A stretch of DNA of 64,000 nucleotides from positions 124,001-188,000 of the forward strand of contig NZ_JAQZAL010000003.1 in the NCBI RefSeq assembly GCF_028737205.1. Direction: 5' to 3'. A program made the translations under genes and the position numbers. Below are positions 17,203 through 25,423 of this stretch, piece by piece; the first letter of the stretch is position 1, and every line of letters begins with the position of its first letter. Source of the DNA: Actinomycetospora lutea. Its GTDB lineage: Bacteria > Actinomycetota > Actinomycetes > Mycobacteriales > Pseudonocardiaceae. A model generated the notes under the pieces. That model was not told the DNA's origin. It saw nothing but the letters and a program-made list of their open reading frames with translations, and did no database searches.

Positions 17203-17835
17203 TCAGATCGCGGCCACGTCCGAGCGGCCCGCGACGAGCTGGCGCGTCACGGTCGCGATGCGCTGGCCGGCGTACTGGGTGGCCTGGCGCGTCTCCTCGG
17301 AGATCGGGATCGAGCCCTGGCCGTCGACGTGCGACGGGCCGTAGGGGTTGCCGACCGTGAACTGGATCGGGTCGGTGTAGCCCGGGGTGACGAGCACGCC
17401 GCCGAAGTGGTGGATCGTGTTGTAGAGCGCGAGCAGCGTCGACTCCTGGCCACCGTGCGCGGTCGCGGTCGAGGTGAACCCCGAGTAGACCTTGTCGGCG
17501 AGCTGGCCCTGCGCCCACTGCGGGCCGAGCGTGTCGATGAACTGCTTGAGCTGCGCGGCGATGTTGCCGTACCGCGTCGGCGAGCCGAACACGACCGCGT
17601 CGGCCCACAGCACGTCGTCGGCCGTGGCCTCGGGGACGTCGGCGGTGGCCTCGGCGTGTGCCTGCCAGGCCTCGTTCGACGCGATGGCCTCCGGCGGCGC
17701 CAGCTCGTGGACCTTGCGCAGGCGGACCTCGGCGCCCGCGCCCTCGAGGCCCTTCGCGTACTCCTGGGCGAGCGCGTGGATCGTGCCGGTGGAGCTGTAG
17801 TAGATGATCGAGACCTTGGGCGTGACCGTCGCCAC
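17203..17835 (-). CDS. wrbA: NAD(P)H:quinone oxidoreductase, WrbA type (flavodoxin fold)
   Basis: 210 residues from GTG 17835, preceded by AGGAGG on the minus strand (within 17845-17850). The FMN-binding phosphate loop IIYYSSTGTIHALAQEYAKGLE is near residues 10-31. Other WrbA features are DAVVFGSPTRYGNIAAQLKQFIDTLG, the GFTSTATAHGGQESTLLALYNTIHHFGG block, and PYGPSHVDGQG. WrbA proteins reduce quinones by two electrons in the cytosol and protect against oxidative stress. It is monocistronic as far as can be seen, convergent with dapE and divergent from the LOG gene. Confidence 0.93.
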   Translation of the reverse strand: MATVTPKVSIIYYSSTGTIHALAQEYAKGLEGAGAEVRLRKVHELAPPEAIASNEAWQAHAEATADVPEATADDVLWADAVVFGSPTRYGNIAAQLKQFIDTLGPQWAQGQLADKVYSGFTSTATAHGGQESTLLALYNTIHHFGGVLVTPGYTDPIQFTVGNPYGPSHVDGQGSIPISEETRQATQYAGQRIATVTRQLVAGRSDVAAI

Positions 17836-17951
17836 CGTGGTTGCCTCCTCGAAGAAGTTCTGCTTTCAACCAGGGCGTGCCACGTGACGGGGCGTCCGAA
17901 ACCGTGGGCCGCTGTGAACCCCGCGGCCCGGCCCCGTTCGGGTGGTGCTCC

Positions 17952-17957
17952 TAGGCT
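17952..17957 (+). promoter_or_regulatory. Putative -10 box of the first LOG-family gene (leaderless)
   Basis: TAGGCT ends 7 nt before ATG 17965 and no ribosome-binding site lies between them. Confidence 0.5.
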
Positions 17958-17964
17958 CGACGGC

Positions 17965-18744
17965 ATGCTCCACGACGACCCGGCGGGCCAGGACGCGACG
18001 GCGCCCCGCCCGACCACCATCGACCGCCGTCGCCCGGAGCACCGCGACCCGGCCCGGCTGAGCTCGACCACCGACCAGCGCCTGCTCGACTCGCGCGGTC
18101 CGGTCGACTGGGTGCACTCCGACGCCTGGCGCCTCCAGCGCATCCAGGCCGAGTTCGTCGAGGGCTTCAGCGTCCTCGCCGAGATCCCGCGTGCGGTCAC
18201 CGTGTTCGGGTCGGCGCGCACGCCCCGCGACCACCCCGACTACGCGCTCGGCGTCGAGCTGGGCGGCGCGCTGGTCCGCGCCGGCTACGCCGTGATCACC
18301 GGCGGCGGGCCGGGCGTCATGGAGGCCGCCAACCGCGGCGCGTCCGAGGCCGGCGGCCTGTCGGTGGGCCTGGGCATCGAGCTGCCCTTCGAGCAGGGCC
18401 TCAACCCGTGGGTCGACCTCGGCGTCGGGTTCCGCTACTTCTTCGCCCGCAAGACGATGTTCGTCAAGTACGCGCAGGCGTTCGTGTGCCTGCCGGGCGG
18501 GTTCGGCACGCTCGACGAGCTGTTCGAGGCGCTGGTCCTCGTGCAGACGGGCAAGGTCACGCGGTTCCCGGTGGTCCTGCTCGGGACCCGCTACTGGGGC
18601 GGTCTCCTGGAGTGGCTGAGGGGGCCGGCCGTCGAGGCCGGGACGATCAGCAGGCACGACGTGGACCTGATCCACCTCACCGACGACATCGACGAGGTCG
18701 TGAAGATCGTCGAAGAGGGGTTCCGCGAGGTCGTCGGTTCATGA
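17965..18744 (+). CDS. LOG-family (TIGR00730) Rossmann-fold protein, first of a tandem pair
   Basis: 259 residues from ATG 17965. Contains both hallmarks of the cytokinin-riboside phosphoribohydrolase LOG/lysine-decarboxylase-like family: GGGPGVMEAANRGASEAGG and PGGFGTLDELFEALVLVQTGK. The ~75-residue N-terminal extension (Pro/Arg-rich, then LLDSRGPVDWVHSDAWRLQRIQAEFVEGF) marks the longer actinobacterial subgroup. LOG enzymes release free base from nucleoside 5'-monophosphates; the physiological substrate outside plants is uncertain. The second LOG gene starts within its stop codon (ATGA overlap), so the two are translationally coupled. Confidence 0.9.
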   Translation: MLHDDPAGQDATAPRPTTIDRRRPEHRDPARLSSTTDQRLLDSRGPVDWVHSDAWRLQRIQAEFVEGFSVLAEIPRAVTVFGSARTPRDHPDYALGVELGGALVRAGYAVITGGGPGVMEAANRGASEAGGLSVGLGIELPFEQGLNPWVDLGVGFRYFFARKTMFVKYAQAFVCLPGGFGTLDELFEALVLVQTGKVTRFPVVLLGTRYWGGLLEWLRGPAVEAGTISRHDVDLIHLTDDIDEVVKIVEEGFREVVGS

Positions 18745-19340
18745 GGCCGCTCGCGGTCTGCGTGTTCTGCGCGTCGGGGCCCGTCCCCGAGCCCCACCTC
18801 GCGCTCGCCGGCCAGGTCGGCGCCGCCATCGCGGCGCGCGGCTGGAGCCTCGTCTCGGGCGGCGGCCGGGTGTCGATGATGGGCGCGGTCGCCCGGGCCG
18901 CGCGGGAGGGCGGGGCGCGCACGGTCGGCGTCATCCCCGAGGCGCTGGTGGCCCACGAGGTCGCCGACGACGAGTCCGACGAGCTCGTCGTCGTCGCCGA
19001 CATGCGCACCCGCAAGGGCGAGATGGACGCGCGCAGCGACGCGGTGCTCGCCCTGCCCGGCGGGCTCGGCACGCTCGAGGAGCTGTTCGAGGCCTGGACC
19101 TCGGGCTACCTGCGGATGCACGACAAGCCTGTCGTGGTCCTCGACCCCGACGGGTTCTACGACCCGCTGTTCACCTGGCTCGACGGCCTCGTCGGCACCG
19201 GGTTCGTCTCGGCGCGCGGCATGGCGGGCGTCGTGCGCACGACGACGATCGCCGCGGCCCTCGACGCGTGCGGTTCAGCCCCCGTCCCACCGCTGCCGCA
19301 GCCAGCGGACCAGCAGCGTGCCGTCGTCGACCAGCAGTGA
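18741..19340 (+). CDS. LOG-family (TIGR00730) protein, second of the pair (Rv1205-like)
   Basis: 199 residues from ATG 18741 (ATGA overlap with the first LOG gene). It has the family motifs in a shorter form: GGGRVSMMGAVARAAREGG, VGVIPEAL, DMRTRKGEMDARSDAVLALPGGLGTLEELFEAW and HDKPVVVLD. By memory it aligns with M. tuberculosis Rv1205, whose product hydrolyses cytokinin-type nucleotides. The last ~22 residues (after ALDACG) are encoded within the end of the convergent reductase gene (66-bp overlap) and are probably dispensable. Two different LOG paralogues in one transcript may give heteromers or different substrates; this is inference. Confidence 0.9.
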   Translation: MRPLAVCVFCASGPVPEPHLALAGQVGAAIAARGWSLVSGGGRVSMMGAVARAAREGGARTVGVIPEALVAHEVADDESDELVVVADMRTRKGEMDARSDAVLALPGGLGTLEELFEAWTSGYLRMHDKPVVVLDPDGFYDPLFTWLDGLVGTGFVSARGMAGVVRTTTIAAALDACGSAPVPPLPQPADQQRAVVDQQ

Positions 19341-20030
19341 CCCGACGTCGAACCGGGCGGGCGGGCTGAGCGCCCCGGCGCTGCGGGCCATCCGCGCCGC
19401 CTGCCCCGCGACCGCGAACGGCGCGTAGCTCAGCCGGATCTCGTCGACGAGGTCGCGGGCGAGCAGTGTGCCGACGATCCCGGGCCCGCCCTCGCAGTCG
19501 ATCCGGCGCAGGCCGCGGGCGGCGAGCTGCGCGATCGCGTCGGCGAGGTCGACGTCCTCGTCGCCGGCCACGATCACCTGTGCGCCGGCGTCCTCCCACG
19601 CCTCCCGCTCGACGGCGCCGGCCGCGGAGGTGACGACGATCGAGGGCACCCGGACGTCGACGATGCTCGTGGCGTCCGCCGGCAGCGACGACCCTGAGGT
19701 GACCAGCGCCAGCGGGGCCACCGGCGCCAGGCCGTGGCGTGCGCGGCGCGCGGCGGTCGTGGCGTCGGGGCGCAGGCCCGGGTAGTCCTCGGCGACCGCC
19801 GTGCCCGCGCCGAGCAGCACCACGTCGGCGAGGTCGTGCGCGAGCGCGAAGACCCGGCGGTCGGCGGGCGTCGAGAGCCCCGCCGAGCGCCCCTCGACCT
19901 CGATGCCGCCGTCGAGCGAGCTGACGAAGTTGACCGCGAGCCAGTGGTCGCGGTCGGCGGGGTAGGTGTAGAGCTCCTCGAGCCCGGCGTCGTCGAGCTC
20001 GGCCGCCGGGAGCGGCCAGACCTGCTGCAT
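19275..20030 (-). CDS. RibD C-terminal-domain reductase (pyrimidine/dihydrofolate reductase family)
   Basis: 251 residues from ATG 20030. A stand-alone RibD_C (DHFR-like fold) protein without the deaminase domain. Seen: WLAVNFVSSLDGGIEVEGRS (the 'MAmSlDG' start of the fold), DLADVVLLGAGTAVAEDY, PLALVTSGSSLP, and GLRRIDCEGGPGIVGTLLARDLVDEIRL, where C/N-EGGP is the NADPH-binding end. Relatives act in riboflavin or folate metabolism; the gene follows folP by 4 nt, which points towards folate reduction but does not prove it. Its 3' end overlaps the convergent LOG gene by 66 bp. Confidence 0.87.
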   Translation of the reverse strand: MQQVWPLPAAELDDAGLEELYTYPADRDHWLAVNFVSSLDGGIEVEGRSAGLSTPADRRVFALAHDLADVVLLGAGTAVAEDYPGLRPDATTAARRARHGLAPVAPLALVTSGSSLPADATSIVDVRVPSIVVTSAAGAVEREAWEDAGAQVIVAGDEDVDLADAIAQLAARGLRRIDCEGGPGIVGTLLARDLVDEIRLSYAPFAVAGQAARMARSAGALSPPARFDVGSLLVDDGTLLVRWLRQRWDGG

Positions 20031-20034
20031 CAGG

Positions 20035-20925
20035 TCACGTCCACCGCTCGGCGCGCGACGGGGGCCGGTCGCCCAGCACGCTCGCGACCATCTCCAGGGT
20101 CTGGCGGGTCTCCTCGACCTGGTGGGCGCGCACCATCGTCACCCCCGCCGCCACGGCGAGCGCGGTCGCGGCGAGCGTGCCCGTCAGGCGCCCGTGCAGC
20201 GGGACGTCGAGGGTCTCGCCGACGACGCCCTTGTTGGACATGGCGAGCAGCACCGGGGTCCCGGTCGCGACGAGCCGCGGCAGGCCGCGGAGCACCTCGA
20301 GGCTCTGGAGGGTGTTCTTGCCGAAGTCGATCGTCGGGTCGAGCAGGAGGCCCTCGCGCGGCACGCCCGCGGCCACCGCGCGCTCGGCCAGCGCCGTGGT
20401 GACCTCGATGACGTCGCCGACGACGTCGTCGTACGTCGGGCGGACCGGGTCGGTGCGCGGGGTCAGCCCGCCCGTGTGGGCGCAGACGTAGCCGGCGCCG
20501 TAGGAGGCGGTGACCGGCAGGATGTCCGGGTCCCAGCCCGCCCAGCTGTCGTTGACCAGGTCGGCGCCCGCGGCGAGGCAGGCCTGCGCGACCTCGGCGC
20601 GGTAGGTGTCGATGCTGATCGCGAGATCGGGGTGCTGCTCGCGGGTCCAGGTCAGGGTGGGCAGCAGCCGGTCGAGCTCCTCGGCGACCGACACCTCCGG
20701 GCCGGGGCTCGCGGGCACGCCGCCGAGGTCGACCACGTCGGCACCCGCGGCCACCGCGTCGTCGATCGCCTTGCGGGCGTCCTCCGGCGCCCACGTGCTG
20801 CCCTGGTCGTAGAACGAGTCCGGGGTGCGGTTGACGATCGCCATGATGAGGGCGCGGTCACGGCGCAGGTGTCGGCCGCGGAGCACGATGTGCACGGGGG
20901 TCGGGTCGGCTGCGGCGCTCGCCAT
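20035..20925 (-). CDS. folP: Dihydropteroate synthase-like protein (FolP2 type)
   Basis: 296 residues from ATG 20925 (an upstream in-frame ATG at 21201 would run through the divergent gpgS gene). TIM-barrel pterin-binding protein: IMAIVNRTPDSFYDQGSTW replaces the usual IMGILNVTPDSFSDGG, followed by GADVVDLGGVPASPG, SIDTYRAEVAQACLAAGADLVNDSWAG, LDPTIDFGKNT and MVRAHQVEETRQTLEM. The altered first motif matches mycobacterial FolP2, a paralogue that I recall lacks normal dihydropteroate synthase activity and sits next to gpgS, as here. So a role other than sulfonamide-target folate synthesis is likely. Divergent from gpgS with 52 nt between starts. Confidence 0.88.
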   Translation of the reverse strand: MASAAADPTPVHIVLRGRHLRRDRALIMAIVNRTPDSFYDQGSTWAPEDARKAIDDAVAAGADVVDLGGVPASPGPEVSVAEELDRLLPTLTWTREQHPDLAISIDTYRAEVAQACLAAGADLVNDSWAGWDPDILPVTASYGAGYVCAHTGGLTPRTDPVRPTYDDVVGDVIEVTTALAERAVAAGVPREGLLLDPTIDFGKNTLQSLEVLRGLPRLVATGTPVLLAMSNKGVVGETLDVPLHGRLTGTLAATALAVAAGVTMVRAHQVEETRQTLEMVASVLGDRPPSRAERWT

Positions 20926-20977
20926 GCCGTCTTGATACACGATCTCCAGGATCCCGAGAGGTGGGGACGAACGCAGC

Positions 20978-21943
20978 GTGAGAGCCGCGACCGAGGCCTG
21001 GTTCGCCCGCCGGACGTGGGCCCGCCCGCCCTGGACCGCCGCCGGCCTGGCCGCCGCGAAGGCCGGACGCACGGTCTCGGTGGTGCTGCCCGCGCTCGAC
21101 GAGGAGGCCACGGTGGGCGGGGTGGTCGCCGCGGTCCGCCCGCTGCTCTCCACGCTCGTCGACGAGATCGTCGTGGTCGACTCGGGGTCCACCGACGCCA
21201 CGGTGGCGCGCGCCGAGGCGGCCGGGGCCCGGGTGGTGGCGCGCGACGCGGTGCTGCCCGGCGTGCCCGTGCCGGCTCAGATCCCGATCCGGCAGGGCAA
21301 GGGCGAGGTGCTGTGGCGCTCGCTGGCCGCGACGTCGGGCGACCTCGTCGTGTTCCTCGACTCCGACCTCGTCGACCTCGGCCCCGACTTCGTGGTGAAC
21401 CTGCTCGGGCCGCTGCTCACCGTCGAGGGCGTCGCGCTGGTCAAGGGCTTCTACCACCGCCCCCTGCGGCTCCCGGCGTCCGGCACGGCGGACCAGGACG
21501 CCGTCCTGACCGGCGGCGGGCGGGTCACCGAGCTCACCGCGCGCCCGGCGCTGGCCTCGCTGCGCCCCGAGCTCGCCGGGGTCGTGCAGCCGCTCGGCGG
21601 CGAGTACGCCGCCACCCGCGAGCTGCTCGAGTCGCTGCCCTTCGCCGCCGGCTACGGCGTCGAGATCGGACTCCTGCTCGACACCCACCGCACGCGCGGC
21701 CTCGACGCGATCGCCCAGGTGGACCTCGGCGTGCGCAAGCACCGCCACCGCTCGCTGCGGGCGCTCGGGGCCACCGCCGCCGAGGTCCTCGACGCCGTGG
21801 TGCGCCGCTGCGTGCCCGGGCACCCCGGCGCGGACCCGCTCACCCAGTTCGTCCCCGTCGACGGCGACTGGCTGCCCGACGAGCAGGCCGTCGCCACCAC
21901 CGATCGCCCGCCGCTCGCGACACTGCGCGCCACCGGGAGCTGA
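20978..21943 (+). CDS. gpgS: Glucosyl-3-phosphoglycerate synthase (GpgS)
   Basis: 321-residue retaining GT81/GT2-fold glycosyltransferase; makes glucosyl-3-phosphoglycerate from NDP-glucose and 3-phosphoglycerate, the first step of methylglucose lipopolysaccharide or glucosylglycerate synthesis. The start is GTG 20978. Motifs: VSVVLPALDEEATVGGVV, VDEIVVVDSGSTDATVARAEAAGA, GKGEVLWRSLAATSGDLVVFLDSDL (DSD metal site near residues 128-130), LVKGFYHRPL and LAGVVQPLGGEYAATRELLESLPFAAGYGVEIGLLLDTH. Divergent partner is folP2, as in mycobacteria. Confidence 0.94.
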   Translation: MRAATEAWFARRTWARPPWTAAGLAAAKAGRTVSVVLPALDEEATVGGVVAAVRPLLSTLVDEIVVVDSGSTDATVARAEAAGARVVARDAVLPGVPVPAQIPIRQGKGEVLWRSLAATSGDLVVFLDSDLVDLGPDFVVNLLGPLLTVEGVALVKGFYHRPLRLPASGTADQDAVLTGGGRVTELTARPALASLRPELAGVVQPLGGEYAATRELLESLPFAAGYGVEIGLLLDTHRTRGLDAIAQVDLGVRKHRHRSLRALGATAAEVLDAVVRRCVPGHPGADPLTQFVPVDGDWLPDEQAVATTDRPPLATLRATGS

Positions 21944-21966
21944 CAGAGACGATCGGGCGTGGCACC

Positions 21967-21972
21967 TACGAT
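21967..21972 (+). promoter_or_regulatory. Putative -10 box of the DivIVA-like gene (leaderless)
   Basis: TACGAT ends 7 nt before ATG 21980, with no ribosome site between. It begins 24 nt after the gpgS stop, so the gene may be transcribed separately from gpgS. Confidence 0.5.
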
Positions 21973-21979
21973 CGGTGCC

Positions 21980-22429
21980 ATGGGCAGCGCGCTGGTGTAC
22001 GTCATCGTGGTCGGCCTGGTGGCCGCCGCGGTCTACCTGCTGGCGGCCTTCGTCTTCGGCCGCGGCGAGGAGCTCGCCCCGATGCCGCCCGGCGCCACGC
22101 CGACGCGGCTGCCCGCCCGCGACCTCACCGGCGGCGACGTCCGCGACCTGCGGTTCCAGCAGACCCTGCGCGGCTACAAGTGCAGCGAGGTCGACTGGGC
22201 GCTCGAGCGCCTGGCCGCCGAGGTCGACGCGCTGCGGGCGCGCGTGGACGCGATGGAGAGCGGCGGGGACCCCGCCCGCCCGGCCGCCGAGCCGGCCGAG
22301 GTCGTGCGGACCAACGGCACCGGCACCGCGGACGGGCTCGCGGACCCGTCACCCACCGACCCGACGCCCCGGCGGGGTTCGACGGAGCGGGTTCGCGGAC
22401 ACTCCGCGTCGGCGGAACCCCTCCGCTGA
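21980..22429 (+). CDS. DivIVA-domain membrane-anchored protein (Rv1209-like)
   Basis: 149 residues from ATG 21980. One N-terminal membrane helix (ALVYVIVVGLVAAAVYLLAAFVFG, residues 3-26). It is followed by a short DivIVA-like motif, DVRDLRFQQTLRGYKCSEVDWALERLAAEVDALRARV (about 54-90), which resembles the lipid-binding and first coiled-coil part of DivIVA, then a disordered Pro/Thr/Arg-rich tail. Position after gpgS matches M. tuberculosis Rv1209. It probably localises at the membrane; whether it binds Wag31/DivIVA is not known. Confidence 0.8.
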   Translation: MGSALVYVIVVGLVAAAVYLLAAFVFGRGEELAPMPPGATPTRLPARDLTGGDVRDLRFQQTLRGYKCSEVDWALERLAAEVDALRARVDAMESGGDPARPAAEPAEVVRTNGTGTADGLADPSPTDPTPRRGSTERVRGHSASAEPLR

Positions 22430-22445
22430 CGACCCGAGGAGAGAC

Positions 22446-22907
22446 ATGGCTCGACGCGAGATCTCGCTGTCGGTGGACATCGACGCGCCCGTCGAGACGG
22501 TGTGGCGCGAGGTCACCGACTGGGAGTCCCAGGGTGAGTGGATGCTCGGGACGTCGGTGAAGGTGACCCACGGGGACGGGGTGAGTGTCGGTACCCGGAC
22601 CGCCGCGTTCACCGGCGTGGGGCCGCTCGGGTTCACCGACACCATGGAGCTGGTCGGCTGGGACCCGCCGCACCGCGCGACCATGCGCCACACCGGTCAC
22701 GTCGTGCGCGGCAGTGGTGCCTTCACCGTCGTCGAACGCCGGGGGCCCGACGGGCGGGAGGGCTCGACGTTCACGATGAGCGAGCAGCTCGACCTCCCGC
22801 TCGGTCCGCTCGGGGCGCTGGGCTGGCCCGTGGTGAAGCCGGCGTTCGCGTGGGGTCTGCGCCGGTCGCTGGCCGAGCTGGCCCGGCGGTGCGAGAGCGC
22901 CCGGTGA
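22446..22907 (+). CDS. SRPBCC (START/Bet v1-like) protein
   Basis: 153 residues from ATG 22446 with ribosome site GAGGAGAG upstream. N-terminal SLSVDIDAPVETVWREVTDWESQGEWMLGTSVKV and the repeated beta-strand pattern (RTAAFTGVGPLGFTDTMELVGWDPPHRATMRHTG) are typical of polyketide cyclase/dehydrase-like SRPBCC proteins, ending with the long C-terminal helix AFAWGLRRSLAELARRC. Members bind hydrophobic ligands; no ligand or reaction can be assigned. Translationally coupled to tag by GTGA. Confidence 0.88.
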   Translation: MARREISLSVDIDAPVETVWREVTDWESQGEWMLGTSVKVTHGDGVSVGTRTAAFTGVGPLGFTDTMELVGWDPPHRATMRHTGHVVRGSGAFTVVERRGPDGREGSTFTMSEQLDLPLGPLGALGWPVVKPAFAWGLRRSLAELARRCESAR

Positions 22908-23518
22908 CCGCGGCGGTCGTCGGCGCCGACGGCGTCGGGCGCTGCCCCTGGGGGGCCGGCAGCGCCGACGGCGGCCTGCTCGCCGACTACCACGACACCG
23001 AGTGGGGCCGCGAGCTGCGCGGGCGCGACGCCCTCTACGAGCGGATCAGCCTGGAGGCGTTCCAGTCGGGCCTGTCCTGGTTGATCGTCCTGCGCAAGCG
23101 GCCCGCGTTCCGCGCGGCGTTCGCCGACTTCGACCCGGAGGCGGTCGCCCGCTTCGGCGACGAGGACGTGGCGCGCCTGCTCGCCGACGCGGGGATCGTC
23201 CGCAACCGCGCCAAGATCGAGGCGACGATCGCCAACGCCCGCGCCGTGCTGGGGCTCGCCGAGCGCGGCGAGGACCTCGACACGCTGCTCTGGTCGTTCG
23301 CGCCGCCCCCGCGCGCGACGCCGCCCGCCGCGCTCGCGGACGTGCCCGCGACGACCCCGGTCTCGGCCGCCATGGCGACGGCGCTGCGCTCGCGCGGCTT
23401 CCGGTTCGTGGGGCCGACGACGTGCTACGCGATGATGCAGGCGACCGGCATGGTCGACGACCACGTCGCCGGATGCTTCCGCGCGGTGGGCGCCGCGGAC
23501 CGCGCCGCGGGCGTCTGA
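22904..23518 (+). CDS. tag: DNA-3-methyladenine glycosylase I (Tag)
   Basis: 204 residues from GTG 22904 (GTGA overlap with the SRPBCC gene). Excises 3-methyladenine from alkylated DNA. Motifs: RCPWGAG..., LLADYHDTEWG, ALYERISLEAFQSGLSWLIVLRKRPAFRAAFADFD and GIVRNRAKIEATIANARAVL, plus the zinc-binding Cys/His set (Cys near the N-terminus, then HVAGC at the end). YHDTEWG and FQSGLSW form the base-recognition pocket. Order gpgS-DivIVA-like-tag-DUF3117 matches mycobacteria. Confidence 0.94.
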   Translation: MTAAVVGADGVGRCPWGAGSADGGLLADYHDTEWGRELRGRDALYERISLEAFQSGLSWLIVLRKRPAFRAAFADFDPEAVARFGDEDVARLLADAGIVRNRAKIEATIANARAVLGLAERGEDLDTLLWSFAPPPRATPPAALADVPATTPVSAAMATALRSRGFRFVGPTTCYAMMQATGMVDDHVAGCFRAVGAADRAAGV

Positions 23519-23669
23519 CCGGGGCGGACACGCCCGGGTGATCGCTCCGGTGTCGTGCCCGTCGGGTCCATAGGGAAGAATCGTCGCTTGTCACACGGCG
23601 CTCGCTCCCCGGTCGCCCTCTCGGGCGACACGGGGGACGAAGACGACCAGCTCGTGGAGGGAGCACGCT

Positions 23670-23837
23670 ATGGCGGCCATGAAGCCCCGGACCGGTGACG
23701 GTCCCCTCGAGGTCACCAAGGAGGGGCGCGGCATCGTGATGCGCGTGCCTCTCGAGGGTGGGGGGCGCCTCGTCGTCGAGATGACGGCGGACGAGGCGGG
23801 CGACCTGCGAGAGGCTCTGCAGGGCGTGGTCGGCTGA
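23670..23837 (+). CDS. DUF3117 small conserved actinobacterial protein
   Basis: 55 residues, MAAMKPRTGDGPLEVTKEGR to VVG, with strong ribosome site GGAGGGAG before ATG 23670. Nearly invariant small protein of actinobacteria (Rv1211-like), recognised from KPRTGDGPLEVTKEGRGI and VRVPLEGGGRLVVE-like sequence. No function is established. Its stop TGA overlaps the probable CTG start of the aminopeptidase gene by 4 nt (CTGA), suggesting coupling. Confidence 0.93.
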   Translation: MAAMKPRTGDGPLEVTKEGRGIVMRVPLEGGGRLVVEMTADEAGDLREALQGVVG

Positions 23838-25423
23838 GCGCCCCGACCTCCGCGGGGCCGGACGGCGCCGGCCCCGCGGTCGACACGCAGTACGCGGCCC
23901 CGACGCTGCCCACGCCGCTCGCCGTCCTGACCACCGACCTCCCTCCCGACGACGCCGTCGCCGCCACCGTGCGCTGGCGGCGTCGTGACGAGCGCCCCGA
24001 CGCCGACGCCCCGGACGCCCCCGACGACGCCGACGGCGGCGTCGAGGGTGCTCCGCCGGGGTGGCGGCCCTCGGCGGGGTCCGTCGCCGCGCTCCCCGGC
24101 ACGGGTGCCCCCGGCCCGGCGAGCTGGCTGGTCGGCGTCGGCGAGGGACGGGCCCGGGACTGGCGGGCCGCGGGCGCCGCGGCGGTCCGCGCCGTCCGCG
24201 ACGCGCCGGCGGCCGCCCTCGGTGGCGACGACGGGGACAACGGCGACGGGCGCGTCGCCGTGCTGCGCCCCGACCGCCTCGAGGACGCGCCGGGCTCCGC
24301 GTCGGAGTGGGCCGCGCTGGCCCTCGGCACCGTCCTGGGCTCCCACCGCTTCACCGTCCGGTCCGACGCCACCTCGCCGCGGCTGCGGGTGCACGTCGAG
24401 GTCCCCGACGAGCACCGCCCCGAGATCGACCGAGCGGTGGACCGCGCCGTCGAGCTCGCGACGGCCACCGCCCGGGCCCGCGACCTGGCCGACACGCCGT
24501 CGGGCGCGAAGTCGCCGGCCTGGTTCGCGGACACCGCCGCGGCGCTCGTGGCCGACGCCGAGGGCCTCGAGGTCACCGTCCGGGACGAGCACTGGCTCGC
24601 CGCCGCGGGCTTCGGCGGCGTCCTCGCCGTCGGGGGCGGCTCGTCGCGGCCGCCGCGGTTCCTCGAGCTGCGCTGGTCGCCGGCGGGTGCGGCCGACCAC
24701 GTCGTGCTCGTCGGCAAGGGCATCACGTTCGACACCGGCGGCATCTCGATCAAGCCGAACGCCGGCATGGCCGACATGCGCACCGACTGCGCCGGCGGCG
24801 CCGCGGTCGTCGCCGCCCTGCGCTCGCTCGCCCGGCTGCGGGTGCCGGTGCGGGTCACCGGGCTGGTCCCGCTCGCCGAGAACCACGTCTCCGGCTCGGC
24901 CTACCGGCCCGGCGACGTCGTGCGGCACCGCGGCGGGACCACCACCGAGGTCACCAACACCGACGCCGAGGGCCGCATGGTGCTGGCCGACGCGCTCGCC
25001 TACGCCCTCGAGGAGCTCGCGCCCGACGTGGTGGTCGACGTCGCCACCCTGACCGGCGCGATGAAGGTCGCGCTCGGTGTGCGCACCGGCGGGGTGTTCG
25101 CCAGCGACCCGGGCCTGCGCGCCGCCGTCGCCGCGGCCGGCGAGGGCACGGGGGAGGCGTGGTGGCCGATGCCGCTGACCGCCGACCTCGACCCGGACGT
25201 CGACTCCACGATCGCCGACGTCCGCCAGGCCCCGGGCGGGCCGGGCGGGATCGCGGCGGCCCTGTTCCTGCGCCGCTTCACCGACGGGCGGCCCTGGGCC
25301 CACCTCGACATCGCCGGGCCCGCGCGGTGCGACAGCCCGCACGAGGAGGTCGCCAAGGGCGCCACGGGCTTCGCGGCCCGCACGCTCGTCGAGTTCTGCG
25401 CGGGGCGCGCGTCAGGGAGCTGA
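23834..25423 (+). CDS. pepB: Leucyl aminopeptidase, M17 family
   Basis: 529 residues if started at CTG 23834, ~484 if at GTG 23969. Cytosolic di-metal aminopeptidase: VLVGKGITFDTGGISIKPNAGMADMRTDCAGGAAVVAAL carries the catalytic Lys and metal ligands, followed by NTDAEGRMVLADALAYALE (the NTDAEGRL signature) and the Asp/Glu ligands within. The N-terminal domain begins YAAPTLPTPLAVLTTDL, upstream of every ATG, GTG or TTG in this frame, so a non-canonical CTG overlapping the DUF3117 stop (CTGA) is the best start. It has AGGGCG about 7 nt upstream. The total length then matches the ~500-residue family norm. Its 3' end overlaps the methyltransferase gene by 12 bp. Confidence 0.9.
   Translation: MSAPTSAGPDGAGPAVDTQYAAPTLPTPLAVLTTDLPPDDAVAATVRWRRRDERPDADAPDAPDDADGGVEGAPPGWRPSAGSVAALPGTGAPGPASWLVGVGEGRARDWRAAGAAAVRAVRDAPAAALGGDDGDNGDGRVAVLRPDRLEDAPGSASEWAALALGTVLGSHRFTVRSDATSPRLRVHVEVPDEHRPEIDRAVDRAVELATATARARDLADTPSGAKSPAWFADTAAALVADAEGLEVTVRDEHWLAAAGFGGVLAVGGGSSRPPRFLELRWSPAGAADHVVLVGKGITFDTGGISIKPNAGMADMRTDCAGGAAVVAALRSLARLRVPVRVTGLVPLAENHVSGSAYRPGDVVRHRGGTTTEVTNTDAEGRMVLADALAYALEELAPDVVVDVATLTGAMKVALGVRTGGVFASDPGLRAAVAAAGEGTGEAWWPMPLTADLDPDVDSTIADVRQAPGGPGGIAAALFLRRFTDGRPWAHLDIAGPARCDSPHEEVAKGATGFAARTLVEFCAGRASGS

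Noticed and set aside
23519..23669. Family-A repeat piece (TGATCGCTCCG near 23539)
   Set aside because: Only 11 bases match; too short in this composition.
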